Shown: piece by piece, positions 7,203 through 16,833 of the stretch
How positions within the stretch are numbered: the first letter of the stretch is position 1
How the letters are laid out: every line of letters begins with the position of its first letter
NCBI RefSeq assembly: GCF_026015295.1
Contig: NZ_JAPDUW010000001.1
Coordinates: forward strand, 558,001-622,000
Origin: Segatella copri
Lineage (GTDB): Bacteria > Bacteroidota > Bacteroidia > Bacteroidales > Bacteroidaceae
Direction of reading: 5' to 3'
DNA: 64,000 bases
Program-made: the position numbers and the translations under genes
Notes under the pieces: generated by a model
Told to the model about the DNA's origin: nothing
Seen by the model: only the letters and a program-made list of their open reading frames with translations
Database searches by the model: none

Positions 7203-8531
7203 ATGAAGAAAATAATCATCTTATGTTTCGCGCTCGGAGCTTTCCATACTCTTGGCGCACAGGAGACGCTTACGCTCAGCCAGTGTCTGCAGATGGCAGT
7301 GGATAATAACCTGTCGCTCCAGAGCAGCCGAAACGAAATAGCTAAGGGAAAGTACGCTATCAGCGAAAATCAGGCTAAACTCTATCCGCAGATCAATGCG
7401 GTGGCACAGCTCAACGACAACTTTACGCCGCCTGTTTCGGTTACCGACGGCTCGGCTTACGGCAAGCCTTATAATGTAACCAAGACGTTGCAGTATAATA
7501 CATCGGCGGGTGTACAATTGCAGATGCCACTGTATAACCAGATGATTCTTACCGCCATCGATATTACCAAGATTGCCGATAAACTCAACCAACTCTCTTA
7601 TGAGAAGGCGCGTGAAGACCTCATCGTGCAGACTGCCAAGATGTATTACATGGCGCAGAACACATCTGAGCAGATTCGGCTGACGGATGACAACATCAAG
7701 CGACTGGTAGAACTCAGAAACATCACCCAGGCATTCTATGACAACCAGATGAGTCTGGAGGTCGATCTGAAGCGTGTGAATCTCAATATCGAGAACCTCA
7801 CCGTGCAGCGCGATAACGCCATCGCCATGCTCGAACAGCAGTATACCATGCTCAAGTATGTGATAGATTATCCTGCCGAGAAGGAGATGAAGGTGACAGC
7901 CGTAGATCCGGGAAAGATTGAGATGGTGAAGGCTGACGGACTGGATACGGGACTCTACGAACTCCAGTTGCTGGAACAGAAGAAACTGCTCACCCAGAAG
8001 CAGACCAAACTAGCCAAGGACGGCTATCTGCCATCGCTCTCGCTGACCGGAAACCTGATGTATTCTGCCTTTACCGATAGGATTGATCACTGGATTCATT
8101 CGGGCGAATCAAACCACTGGTATGGGTCCAATGGTCTGGGCATCCAGCTGCGAGTGCCTGTATTCGATGGTTTTGAAAAGCGTTCTAAAATCAGAAAGGC
8201 GAAGATAGAGGAGGAGAATGCACGCATCGGTTACGAGGACGCCCTGAAGGGACTGCAGGCAAACTATATGAATGCGGTGAGCGAGGTGAACAACAGTCAG
8301 CGCAACTACAAGAAACAGTTTGATAATTATACCATGGCGCAGGATGTTTACAACGTAACAGCCGACCAGTATAAGGAGGGTGTGGCTTCGATGACAGCGG
8401 TGCTGCAGGACGAGATGCGCATGAGTGAGGCGATGAACAATTATCTCACAGCCTACTATCGCTACAAGGTTGCCAATCTCTCGCTGCTCAAGCTGACTGG
8501 ACAGCTCAACCAGATTTCGGTTGCTAAATAA
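7203..8531 (+). CDS. TolC-family outer-membrane efflux protein
   Basis: The signal peptide MKKIIILCFALGAFHTLGAQ precedes a typical TolC/OEP duplicated coiled-coil sequence beginning ETLTLSQCLQMAVDNNLSLQ. Conserved landmarks include PQINAVAQ, a glycine-rich region before FDGF and long amphipathic helices near the C-terminus. At 442 residues it is the usual length. It is the first gene of a three-gene unit with an HlyD-type adaptor (8630) and an MFS pump (9772), so it should be the outer-membrane duct of that tripartite exporter. Confidence 0.92.
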   Translation: MKKIIILCFALGAFHTLGAQETLTLSQCLQMAVDNNLSLQSSRNEIAKGKYAISENQAKLYPQINAVAQLNDNFTPPVSVTDGSAYGKPYNVTKTLQYNTSAGVQLQMPLYNQMILTAIDITKIADKLNQLSYEKAREDLIVQTAKMYYMAQNTSEQIRLTDDNIKRLVELRNITQAFYDNQMSLEVDLKRVNLNIENLTVQRDNAIAMLEQQYTMLKYVIDYPAEKEMKVTAVDPGKIEMVKADGLDTGLYELQLLEQKKLLTQKQTKLAKDGYLPSLSLTGNLMYSAFTDRIDHWIHSGESNHWYGSNGLGIQLRVPVFDGFEKRSKIRKAKIEEENARIGYEDALKGLQANYMNAVSEVNNSQRNYKKQFDNYTMAQDVYNVTADQYKEGVASMTAVLQDEMRMSEAMNNYLTAYYRYKVANLSLLKLTGQLNQISVAK

Positions 8532-8629
8532 CGGAGAAGAATAAATCATTAAAAAATATAATATAAACAGGAAAACGGGATGTAAAAAAGTTTACTTCAT
8601 ATTCCCTGATTCCAAATTACAATATAACT

Positions 8630-9742
8630 ATGGAACAGAACGAAAATAAAAATGTAGAAACAGCAGAGGCTACACAGGTATCTCACGAAGAAACCAGGAA
8701 GAAACTCAAGAAACAGCGCGTAAGACAGATTGTTGCCAGTCTGATAGGTGTTGCTATTCTGGCTTTCGGACTCTGGAAAATCGTATGCCTCTTCCTCGAT
8801 TATAACTCTAACGAAACGAGCAATGATGCTCAGATAGAGCAATATATCTCGCCGGTTAATCTCCGTGCATCCGGCTATATCGCCAAGGTATGCTTCAGAG
8901 AACATCAGGAAGTACACAAGGGAGATACCCTCCTTGTGCTCGACGACCGGGAGTATCGTATCCGTCTGATGGAGGCTGAAGCAGCCCTCAAGGATGCCAA
9001 GGCAGGAGCCAATGTCATCAACGCTACAGAGCAGACCACCGAGACATCAGCTTCTATCTATCAGGCATCTATCGATGAAATAAATGTACGACTTGCCAAA
9101 CTTGCCAAGGACTGCGAACGCTATCGCAACCTGGTAGAAAAGAAGGCGGCTACTCCTATCCAGCTCGAACAGCTGGAGGTGGAATATGCAGCTACCAGGA
9201 AGAAACTTGAAGGGGTAAAGAAGCAGCAGGCTGCTGCCTATAAGGGAGTAAACGAGGTAACTACCCGCAAGCAGAATGTGGCTGCCTCCATCGAGCGTGC
9301 CGAGGCTGCCGTAGAGATGGCAAAGCTGAATCTCTCTTACTGTGTGGTTGTGGCCCCTTGCGACGGTAAACTGGGTCGCCGCTCTATCGAGGAGGGACAG
9401 ATGGTGAATGCAGGAACCACCATTACCTACATCATTCCAACCAACAACAAATGGGTGATTGCCAACTATAAGGAAACCCAGATAGAGAATCTCTATGTAG
9501 GACAGAAGGTGCGTATGACCGTAGATGCCATCAGTAACAAGGAGTTTGAGGGTACGGTGACCGCCATTTCTGGTGCTACCGGTTCGAAATATTCGCTGGT
9601 ACCTACAGACAATTCGGCTGGCAACTTTGTCAAGATTCAGCAGCGTGTGCCTGTAAGAATCGATTTCAACAACCTCAGCAAAGAGGATAATGAGCATCTT
9701 GCTGCCGGCATGATGGTGGTTGTCAAGGCTGAGAGAAAGTAA
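8630..9742 (+). CDS. HlyD/EmrA-type membrane fusion protein
   Basis: A short cytoplasmic N-terminus, one membrane helix (residues about 35-55, QIVASLIGVAILAFGLWKIV), then NDAQIEQYISPVNLRASGYI and the lipoyl/barrel-sandwich halves split by a long coiled coil (about residues 110-225). The signatures VVAPCDGKLGRRSIEEGQ and ANYKETQIENLYVGQKVRM are typical of EmrA. It joins the inner-membrane pump encoded next to the TolC-like protein upstream. The 98-base gap to the upstream gene holds no promoter I can identify. Confidence 0.92.
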   Translation: MEQNENKNVETAEATQVSHEETRKKLKKQRVRQIVASLIGVAILAFGLWKIVCLFLDYNSNETSNDAQIEQYISPVNLRASGYIAKVCFREHQEVHKGDTLLVLDDREYRIRLMEAEAALKDAKAGANVINATEQTTETSASIYQASIDEINVRLAKLAKDCERYRNLVEKKAATPIQLEQLEVEYAATRKKLEGVKKQQAAAYKGVNEVTTRKQNVAASIERAEAAVEMAKLNLSYCVVVAPCDGKLGRRSIEEGQMVNAGTTITYIIPTNNKWVIANYKETQIENLYVGQKVRMTVDAISNKEFEGTVTAISGATGSKYSLVPTDNSAGNFVKIQQRVPVRIDFNNLSKEDNEHLAAGMMVVVKAERK

Positions 9743-9771
9743 AAAACAGCTAGATGGAAATGAAGTAATAT

Positions 9772-11466
9772 ATGGAAGAAGAATATAAGAATTATCCGTT
9801 TTATGATTGGGTGCCCAAACCGCTCGGCATCATCTTCATGATCATCCTCTTCGTGCCGATGATTACGATGAGTGGCGTCTATTCTGCCAACAGCGGCGAG
9901 ATGATGAGCGGGCTCGGCATCCAGTCGGAATACATCGCCTTTGCGGGCTTCTGTACCTCGATAGGAATGGCGGCTTTCTCGCCGTTCTTCTATGATCTGG
10001 TGTGCATCCGTAGAGAGAAGATGATGTGTATCGTGGGCTTCTCCATTCTCTTTATCCTCAGTTTCGTGTGTGCCCAGACCGACTCGCTGTTTATACTCGG
10101 ACTGTGCAGTCTGCTGATGGGTTTTGTCCGCCAGACGTTGCTGATGGCGCATCTCTTTGTGCTCATCAGATACGGTTTCGGAATAGAGGCTACGAGGAAT
10201 ATCACGCCGGGATGTGAGCCTACTACCGAGGAAGCATGGGATGCGGTAGATTCGGAGAAGATGGTTTCGCAGCCGGTCATCTATCTCTTCTTCATGATTA
10301 TCGGACAGTTGGGAACCTGGCTAACGGCATGGCTTGCCTATGCCTATGAGTGGCAGTATGTTTATCATTTCATGATGGCATTCATGCTGGCAGGCATCAT
10401 CATCGTGTTCTTCACCATGCCTTATCATGAGTATCCGACGCCTAAGTTCCCGATAACGATGTCGAAGTTTGGCAATGTTACGGTGTTCAGTATCATGCTC
10501 TGTTCGTTTGCTTATGTCATGGTATTTGGTAAGACACTCGACTGGTTTGATGATCCTACCATCCGCTTCTCTTCGGTGGTCTGTCTTATCTTTACCGCCC
10601 TGTTCATCTATCTGGAGAAGACGAGGCGTTCACCTTATTTCATCATGGAGGTGTTCCAGCTCAGGGTCATCAACTACGGCATCCTGCTCTTCTTCCTGCT
10701 GATGGTCTGCAATTCGAGTGCCATGTTTGTCAACGTGTTCACCAATGTGAGTATGAAGATAGATAACTGGCAGAATGCCACGCTAGGCAACTGGGTGATG
10801 GTGGGCTACACCGTGGGACTGATATTCGCCGTCATCGCCAGAGCCAAGAATGTTCACCTGAAGTGGATGTACTGTCTGGGCTTCCTCTTTATCGGAGCCT
10901 ATGCGCTATACATGTATTTCGAGGTACAGAACGACGGTATGTATGAGCGTATGAAATGGCCTATCATCATCCGTTCTACGGGAATGATGCTGCTCTATTC
11001 GCTCATCTCTACGATAGCCAACCAGCGCATGCCTTACCGCTTCATGTCAACCTGGGTTTGCATCATGCTTACCGTTCGTATGGTCATTGCCCCTTGCATC
11101 GGCTCTGCGCTCTATACCAATGTGCTGCAGCACAGACAGCAGTATTATGTAACCCGCTTTGCCCAGGATTACGACCGCACGAACATCGAGACGGCAAAGA
11201 CTTACGACCAGACGGTGAGAGGCATGCAATATCAGGGCAAGAGTGTAACCGAGGCGCAGAACATGGCGGCCATGAGTACTAAGGGAAAGGTACAGGTACA
11301 GGCCACGCTGGTGAGTATCAAGGAGATGGCAGGCTGGACCTTCTACGGCTGTCTGCTGTGTGCCGGACTGATGCTCGTTCTCCCTTGGCGCAAGCGCAAT
11401 ATCGGGGAACTGACGCGTGAGTATCTGCTGAAGAATGTAGATGTGAAATCCCTGGGAAGAAGGTAG
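9772..11466 (+). CDS. MFS drug exporter, DHA2/EmrB-like
   Basis: About 14 hydrophobic segments across 564 residues, fitting the 14-helix DHA2 group. It starts 30 bases after the HlyD-type adaptor gene. The sequence is divergent from E. coli EmrB, and a long hydrophilic loop near residues 470-510 (around QDYDRTNIETAKTYDQTVRG) lies before the last helix, as is common in Bacteroidetes homologues. Together the three genes encode a proton-driven tripartite efflux pump. Substrates cannot be told from sequence. Confidence 0.88.
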   Translation: MEEEYKNYPFYDWVPKPLGIIFMIILFVPMITMSGVYSANSGEMMSGLGIQSEYIAFAGFCTSIGMAAFSPFFYDLVCIRREKMMCIVGFSILFILSFVCAQTDSLFILGLCSLLMGFVRQTLLMAHLFVLIRYGFGIEATRNITPGCEPTTEEAWDAVDSEKMVSQPVIYLFFMIIGQLGTWLTAWLAYAYEWQYVYHFMMAFMLAGIIIVFFTMPYHEYPTPKFPITMSKFGNVTVFSIMLCSFAYVMVFGKTLDWFDDPTIRFSSVVCLIFTALFIYLEKTRRSPYFIMEVFQLRVINYGILLFFLLMVCNSSAMFVNVFTNVSMKIDNWQNATLGNWVMVGYTVGLIFAVIARAKNVHLKWMYCLGFLFIGAYALYMYFEVQNDGMYERMKWPIIIRSTGMMLLYSLISTIANQRMPYRFMSTWVCIMLTVRMVIAPCIGSALYTNVLQHRQQYYVTRFAQDYDRTNIETAKTYDQTVRGMQYQGKSVTEAQNMAAMSTKGKVQVQATLVSIKEMAGWTFYGCLLCAGLMLVLPWRKRNIGELTREYLLKNVDVKSLGRR

Positions 11467-11569
11467 GGGAGTGCTAAAATATCATAAAAGATACAGGCTG
11501 CTCATCTGATGAATGGATATTTTTGTTATCTTCGCAGTTAAATCTGAAGATAACAGACCCATATTCATC

Positions 11570-12433
11570 ATGAAAATAACAGATAATATCATCATATATG
11601 AGGCTCATGAGTTTCCTCAGCTGTTGATGCAGCCTTTCTACTCCGATTATGTCGGAATCGTAATCTGTCATCAGGGGATGTTCCGTTTCTGCGTAGACGG
11701 AACATCCTTTGTTGCATCTGAGGGTGAGACCGTTTTCCTCTCCAAAGGAGTGATGTTTCATGTGCAGGAAACGGGAAAGAACCTTAAATATACCCTTCTT
11801 TTTTACCGTGCTGAACAGATTCGTCACATGTTGGGCAATACCGTGGTTACCATGCGTCTTTATGCTACGATTTATCCCAAACCCTGCCATGTCAGGACGA
11901 CGGGCTATGAGGATATGCTTACTTCTTATGCCCTGATGCTGAGGAAACTGGAGCTGGAAAAAGAGAAGAGTGGTGAATTGGATGCCTATTGTGTGCATGA
12001 GCAGAAACTGTTGCTGATGGCTGTTACGTACCGGTTGTGCAGCATCTTCTCGGCATCGTTCAAGGCTGCCGGCAAGGAGATGGAACGGAAGATTGCCATC
12101 TTTGAGTCGCTGGTGCTGTTGATAGAGAAGAACTATATGCGTGAGCGCAGTGTGGCTTTCTATGCAGATGAACTCTGTCTTACACCGAAATATCTGTCGG
12201 TACTGGTCAAGTCAGTTTGCGGTCAGACGGTCCAGCAGTTGCTTTTCAAAGCGATGATCCGTCGCAGTATCTATCTGATGAAGAACACCACGAAGACGAT
12301 ACAGCAGATAGCCAATGAACTCAGTTTTCCCAATGCTTCAGCCTTCGGAACCTTCTTCAAGAAACATACCGGTCTGTCGCCTAAGCATTACCGTAATTGG
12401 GAAGAGGGGAATGAACCGCCTTCTTTCAAATAA
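11570..12433 (+). CDS. AraC-family transcriptional regulator
   Basis: An N-terminal cupin-like sensor (residues 1-150) is followed by two C-terminal HTH motifs: 'VAFYADELCLTPKYLSVLVKS' (written in part) and 'IQQIANELSFPNASAFGTFFKKHTGLSPKHYR', the classic AraC/XylS signature. I chose ATG 11570 (MKITDNI) because a TATCTTCG -7-like element at about 11526-11533 would fall inside any longer version. The gene lies 100 bases downstream of the efflux operon on the same strand but has its own promoter. It may control that operon; this is positional inference only. Confidence 0.85.
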   Translation: MKITDNIIIYEAHEFPQLLMQPFYSDYVGIVICHQGMFRFCVDGTSFVASEGETVFLSKGVMFHVQETGKNLKYTLLFYRAEQIRHMLGNTVVTMRLYATIYPKPCHVRTTGYEDMLTSYALMLRKLELEKEKSGELDAYCVHEQKLLLMAVTYRLCSIFSASFKAAGKEMERKIAIFESLVLLIEKNYMRERSVAFYADELCLTPKYLSVLVKSVCGQTVQQLLFKAMIRRSIYLMKNTTKTIQQIANELSFPNASAFGTFFKKHTGLSPKHYRNWEEGNEPPSFK

Positions 12434-12464
12434 AGATTTCATCCTATACCTATAAAATAAAAAA

Positions 12465-12487
12465 GGGACAGAGGAATTGTGCTGTCC
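12465..12487. terminator. Hairpin between convergent genes
   Basis: GGGACAG and CTGTCCC enclose a short loop, with an A-run before it (a T-tract for the minus strand). It probably terminates both the AraC gene and the convergent 12511 gene. Confidence 0.55.
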
Positions 12488-12510
12488 CCTGTCCCGAAAC
12501 TGTGATATAA

Positions 12511-12903
12511 CTAAAACAACTGAGCGAAAGCTTCGGCTGTCTTTCCTGTATAGGTCTTCATCTCTGTAACCGGCTTGTAACCGAAATCCTTGAAGGCAAG
12601 GAGTTGTGTGGCAACAAACTGGTGGTCGTCAGAGATGCAAGCCTGTAACTTCATATTACCCATGCTGATGGCAGAAACAGGGAAGTTGCTGATCGCTGTT
12701 TCTACATCCTTTGGGGCTGCGCTGAGGATGTTCTCAAGCTTTCTTCCATCCTCTGCAGAATATTCCTTCTCTTTTATCTTAATCACACTGTTGGTAGGTT
12801 GATAGATGAGCTTGACTGTCAAACCCATGAAACCTTTCTTTACCTGTACATCCTGGAGTGCCAAAACATCAGCACCCATCTCTAAATGATTAATCTTTGC
12901 CAT
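12511..12903 (-). CDS. Hypothetical cytoplasmic protein, 130 residues
   Basis: I do not recognise the family. It has no signal peptide or membrane helix and begins MAKINHLEMGADVLALQDV. The middle is basic (KIKEKEYSAEDGRKLENIL) and the rest has alternating hydrophobic strands, suggesting a small alpha/beta fold. It is monocistronic and convergent with the AraC gene. Codon use resembles its neighbours, so it looks like an established gene. Confidence 0.6.
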   Translation of the reverse strand: MAKINHLEMGADVLALQDVQVKKGFMGLTVKLIYQPTNSVIKIKEKEYSAEDGRKLENILSAAPKDVETAISNFPVSAISMGNMKLQACISDDHQFVATQLLAFKDFGYKPVTEMKTYTGKTAEAFAQLF

Positions 12904-13059
12904 AATTTTATACTGTTATTTGCTTATTCTTAATTCTTGAAAAATAATATATATTGAACTGTTTTTTGTTTTGAATAGGGGTGTAACCAGTCTTATCGCA
13001 AATCTTAGGAATGATGCGATAAACCTATATGAAATTTTAAAAAGAGAAAAGAATAAGCA

Positions 13060-13482
13060 CTAACAGAGCAGATGTCGCAGGCAAATGACATAATACTTGC
13101 TGGCGACATCAAAGTGGATTGGGGCTGTTTCCTGTCGGAAAGGCTCCATGCCACCTTCTATAGCTGATAAAAGGGATGATAAATAACGGATTCTATTTGT
13201 AAGCAATCTACTGGCAGTCTGACTGTTGTGCATGTTGCCACTTGGCAATAAGCGCTGCGGACGGCTGCTACAGATGCGGTAAGCAAGCTGTGAGGCGTTT
13301 TCAAGCTGTGCCTCAGGCTGGCTCTTGTCATACTCAACCTTCGCCAAACCATCTTTCTTATGGCTTGCATCTTCGGTATAAGAATCCTCGGGAGTAAAAG
13401 AAATAGAGGCAGCAGATACCTCTCCATAGCCTGAGAAGACCATGGACACCAGAAAAAGGATGTATAGTATCAACTGCCTCAT
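13060..13482 (-). CDS. Hypothetical secreted protein, 140 residues
   Basis: MRQLILYILFLVSMVFSGYG with EVSAAS after it looks like a cleavable signal peptide (AxA near residue 25). The mature part is polar, then Arg/Ser-rich and ends in CLRHLLC with two cysteines. I do not recognise the family. It sits 47 bases downstream of proS on the same strand and may be read from it. A DNA-sequence-level overlap with a second frame of 89 residues exists, but only this frame has a signal sequence. Confidence 0.5.
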   Translation of the reverse strand: MRQLILYILFLVSMVFSGYGEVSAASISFTPEDSYTEDASHKKDGLAKVEYDKSQPEAQLENASQLAYRICSSRPQRLLPSGNMHNSQTASRLLTNRIRYLSSLLSAIEGGMEPFRQETAPIHFDVASKYYVICLRHLLC

Positions 13483-13529
13483 ATTAAATATATTATAGTG
13501 TCAGGATGAACTCCCGACACCGGGGATGA

Positions 13530-15011
13530 TTAATAGCTTCTTGCGATGATGACACGGGCTACGGCTGGCTTGCCGCTTACCATATCTACACCTGGAGTCT
13601 GCTCGTAAGCGAAAGGTACGCAGCGGATGGTAGCCTGAGTCTCCTCCTTGATCTTAGCCTCGGTCTCGGCTGTACCGTCCCAGTGGCAGAGGAAGAAACC
13701 ACCGTTCTTCACACGCTCCTTGAACTCTTCGTAGTTGTCGCACTCGTAAACGTGAGCATCACGGTAAGCACGAGCCTTCTCGAAGATATTCTTTTGGATG
13801 TCTTCCAACATATTCTTTACGCGCTCAACGATACCGTCGAAGCTTACGTTCTCCTTCTCCAAGGTATCGCGACGCATAATCTCGATGGTGTTGTTCTCCA
13901 AGTCACGGCCACCCATAGCCAGACGTACAGGAACACCCTTCAACTCATAGTCAGCGAACTTGAATCCAGGACGCTTGGCAGGGTTGTCATCATACTTCAC
14001 GGTGATGCCCAACTCGCGGAGCTGGTCGATGACAGGCTGCAACTTAGCAGTAATCTGAGCCAACTGCTCGTCGCCCTTGTTGATAGGAACGATAACCACC
14101 TGGATAGGAGCCAGCTTTGGAGGCAATACGAGACCGTTGTCATCGCTATGAACCATGATGAGGGCACCCATCAGTCGGGTAGAAACACCCCATGAAGTAG
14201 CCCATACATACTCAGGCTTGTTCTCCTTGTTCAAGTATGTTACATCGAAACTCTTGGCGAAGTTCTGACCCAGGAAGTGAGAAGTACCGCTCTGGAGAGC
14301 CTTGCCATCCTGCATCATTGCCTCGATGGTATAAGTGTTCAGGGCACCGGCGAAACGCTCAGTCTCACTCTTCACACCCTGCAATACAGGAACACCCATG
14401 TAGTTTTCTGCAAAATCAGCGTAAACCTTGAGCATCTCCTGAGCCTTTGCCTCAGCCTCTTCCTTAGTGGCATGAGCGGTATGACCCTCCTGCCAGAGGA
14501 ACTCAGAAGTACGGAGGAACGGACGGGTACGCATCTCCCAACGCATTACGTTACACCACTGGTTGCAGAGGATAGGGAGATCACGCCATGAATGGATCCA
14601 GTTCTTATAGGTGTTCCAGATGATGGTCTCAGAAGTAGGACGGATGATGAGCTCCTCATCGAGCTTTGCGTTAGGATCAACCTCAACCTCTTTGCCATCC
14701 TCTGTAGAACGGAGGCGGTAGTGGGTAACTACGGCACACTCCTTGGCGAAACCTGCCACGTGCTCAGCCTCACGAGAGAAGAAACTCTTCGGGATGAGGA
14801 GAGGGAAGTATGCGTTCTGTACACCTGTCTGCTTAAACATCTTGTCGAGCTGCTGCTGCATCTTCTCCCAGATAGCGTAACCGTATGGTTTGATAATCAT
14901 ACAACCACGAACTGGTGACAACTCAGCGAGATCAGCCTTTACTACCAAATCATTGTACCACTGACTGTAGTTGTCAGCGCGCTTGGTTAAATTCTTGAGT
15001 TCTTTAGCCAT
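13530..15011 (-). CDS. proS: Prolyl-tRNA synthetase, archaeal/eukaryotic-like type
   Basis: A class II synthetase of 493 residues without the bacterial editing insertion. Recognisable parts are '[17 protein letters not shown]' at the start, the motif 2 region '[19 protein letters not shown]', '[32 protein letters not shown]' (split here for length), and an anticodon-binding domain followed by a C-terminal zinc-like domain ending [10 protein letters not shown]. This ProS type is standard in Bacteroidetes. It charges tRNA-Pro in the cytoplasm. Confidence 0.95.
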   Translation of the reverse strand: MAKELKNLTKRADNYSQWYNDLVVKADLAELSPVRGCMIIKPYGYAIWEKMQQQLDKMFKQTGVQNAYFPLLIPKSFFSREAEHVAGFAKECAVVTHYRLRSTEDGKEVEVDPNAKLDEELIIRPTSETIIWNTYKNWIHSWRDLPILCNQWCNVMRWEMRTRPFLRTSEFLWQEGHTAHATKEEAEAKAQEMLKVYADFAENYMGVPVLQGVKSETERFAGALNTYTIEAMMQDGKALQSGTSHFLGQNFAKSFDVTYLNKENKPEYVWATSWGVSTRLMGALIMVHSDDNGLVLPPKLAPIQVVIVPINKGDEQLAQITAKLQPVIDQLRELGITVKYDDNPAKRPGFKFADYELKGVPVRLAMGGRDLENNTIEIMRRDTLEKENVSFDGIVERVKNMLEDIQKNIFEKARAYRDAHVYECDNYEEFKERVKNGGFFLCHWDGTAETEAKIKEETQATIRCVPFAYEQTPGVDMVSGKPAVARVIIARSY

Positions 15012-15256
15012 ATTGCTTTATTCTATTTATTTTGTTTTTTATTTCTTCTGTTACTTATATATTAAGGTATAAGCATGAGCCTTCATCATCTGCTGACGGC
15101 AGTTCATCTGTCTGCAGGTGTCTGAAATCCTACTTTTAGGGATTTTCCACCCCCAAATAGGTGATTTCCTAGCTCTATTTCGACAAATACCCTTAAATTT
15201 GCATGCAAAAATACAAAAAAATATTAGAAAACTCTCCATTATGGAGAAAAAAGAGT

Positions 15257-15264
15257 TATCTTTG
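15257..15264 (+). promoter_or_regulatory. -7 element TATCTTTG of the OmpA-like gene
   Basis: A consensus TAnnTTTG 33 bases before ATG 15298. It shows that the much longer upstream frame from 15118 is not the real start. Confidence 0.75.
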
Positions 15265-15297
15265 CAATTAAATAACATAAATATAGGAGATTTTAAA

Positions 15298-15987
15298 ATG
15301 AAAAAGACTAATTTTGCAGTTGCAGGCCTCTCTTTGTGCTTGCTTTTCTCAAGTTGTGGAACCAATCAGAAGACTGGTACAGCTGTAGGTGCCGGTTCTG
15401 GTGCAGCTCTGGGTGCTCTCGTTGGTGGATTGCTCAACAATAGCCATCGTGGTACAGGTGCTCTTGTAGGTGCTGCTATCGGTGCAGCTGTTGGTGGCGG
15501 TGCTGGTAACCTCATCGGAAAGCACATGGATAAGGTGAAGGCTGAGGCTGAACGGGTGAAGAATGCACAGGTTGAGACTGTAACAGATGCCAATGGCTTG
15601 TCTGCCGTTAAGGTAACATTTGCTTCTGGTATCCTCTTCCCAACTAACGGTTCTACTCTCAGCAGCAGCGCAAAGACTGATTTGGCTCAGTTTGCCGGCG
15701 TATTGAAGAACAATACCGACTGCGAGGTTTCTATCCAGGGTTATACCGATGCTACAGGTAATGATGGTATCAACTTGCCATTGAGCCAGAAGCGTGCTGA
15801 GGCAGTTTACAACTATCTTGCTTCTTGCGGTGTTACCAGCCGTCAGGTAAAGAATGTTCAGGGTTTTGGTTCTGCTAACCCTGTTGTTAATACTACTGCT
15901 GCTTGCGCCCAGAACCGTCGTGTAGAGGTTTACATGTATGCTAGTCAGGCTATGGTTAACGCAGCCAACAACGGTACATTGAAGTAA
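15298..15987 (+). CDS. OmpA-family lipoprotein with glycine-zipper segment
   Basis: From ATG 15298 the protein starts with a lipoprotein signal (LLFSSC lipobox near residue 20). A Gly/Ala-rich glycine zipper follows (residues about 28-80; GAGSGAALGALVGGLLN and a second similar block). The C-terminal OmpA peptidoglycan-binding domain carries SIQGYTDATGNDGINLPLSQ and NRRVEVYM. It should anchor the outer membrane to peptidoglycan. mtgA follows after 36 bases on the same strand, so the pair is a likely envelope operon. Start choice rests on the promoter at 15257 and the signal peptide. Confidence 0.9.
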   Translation: MKKTNFAVAGLSLCLLFSSCGTNQKTGTAVGAGSGAALGALVGGLLNNSHRGTGALVGAAIGAAVGGGAGNLIGKHMDKVKAEAERVKNAQVETVTDANGLSAVKVTFASGILFPTNGSTLSSSAKTDLAQFAGVLKNNTDCEVSIQGYTDATGNDGINLPLSQKRAEAVYNYLASCGVTSRQVKNVQGFGSANPVVNTTAACAQNRRVEVYMYASQAMVNAANNGTLK

Positions 15988-16023
15988 TAAGTTTCATGCT
16001 CCCGGAAGGGAAAAACTAAATAG

Positions 16024-16758
16024 ATGATTTTGAAGAAAATCAAGAATATAGTAAAATGGGTGGTGGTGCTGTTTTTCAGTACCACCATTCTTGCTGTAGT
16101 GGCATATAGGTTCATTCCTGTATATGTCACTCCTCTGATGTTTATCCGATGCTTCCAGCAAGTAGCTGATGGAGAGAGTATTACCCTGCATCATCATTGG
16201 GTTTCGATGGATAAGATTTCGCCTCACATGCCAGTGGCGGTAATGGCGAGCGAAGATGCGAGATTCCTGAAGCATCACGGTTTCGACTTCAATGCCATCG
16301 AGAGTGCGGCGAAGAATAATGCACGTGGTGGAAAGGTGCATGGAGCCAGTACCATCAGTCAGCAGACTGCTAAGAATGTCTTCCTGTGGCCTGGCCGTTC
16401 ATGGACCCGCAAGGGATTTGAAGTCTACTTTACCTTCCTCATCGAAATGATGTGGAGCAAGCAGCGCATCATGGAGGTTTATCTCAACAGCATTGAGATG
16501 GGACCGGGTATCTATGGTGTGGATGCGGTTGCAGAATATCATTTCGACAAGAAAGCGAAAGATCTGTTTCGTGGCGAGTGTGCGCTGATAGCAGCTACAC
16601 TTCCTAATCCGCGCAAATTCAGTTCGCTGCATCCTAGCGCTTATATGAAGAAGCGCCAGCGACAGATAGAACATCAGATGAGATTTATCCCTACCTTCCC
16701 TCGTGAGGGCGAAGATTTCGACCCGGGCACGGCTGTGGGAGGATATAGGGGAAAGTAA
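16024..16758 (+). CDS. mtgA: Monofunctional peptidoglycan glycosyltransferase
   Basis: A single N-terminal membrane helix ([19 protein letters not shown]) precedes a GT51 domain with the catalytic [12 protein letters not shown] motif and the [16 protein letters not shown] motif. There is no transpeptidase domain; 244 residues is the normal MtgA length. It polymerises lipid II into glycan strands at the inner membrane. It is probably cotranscribed with the upstream OmpA-like gene. Confidence 0.93.
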   Translation: MILKKIKNIVKWVVVLFFSTTILAVVAYRFIPVYVTPLMFIRCFQQVADGESITLHHHWVSMDKISPHMPVAVMASEDARFLKHHGFDFNAIESAAKNNARGGKVHGASTISQQTAKNVFLWPGRSWTRKGFEVYFTFLIEMMWSKQRIMEVYLNSIEMGPGIYGVDAVAEYHFDKKAKDLFRGECALIAATLPNPRKFSSLHPSAYMKKRQRQIEHQMRFIPTFPREGEDFDPGTAVGGYRGK

Positions 16759-16833
16759 TACTTAGTTGATAGTTTATAGTTTATAGTTGATAGGGGTGAC
16801 CTTAAAATAGTTTTTTGCCTCAAATATTGATTC

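Noticed and set aside
15118..15987. Long OmpA-like start at 15118
   Set aside because: The promoter (15257-15264) and a lipoprotein signal at ATG 15298 show that the upstream 60 codons are not translated.
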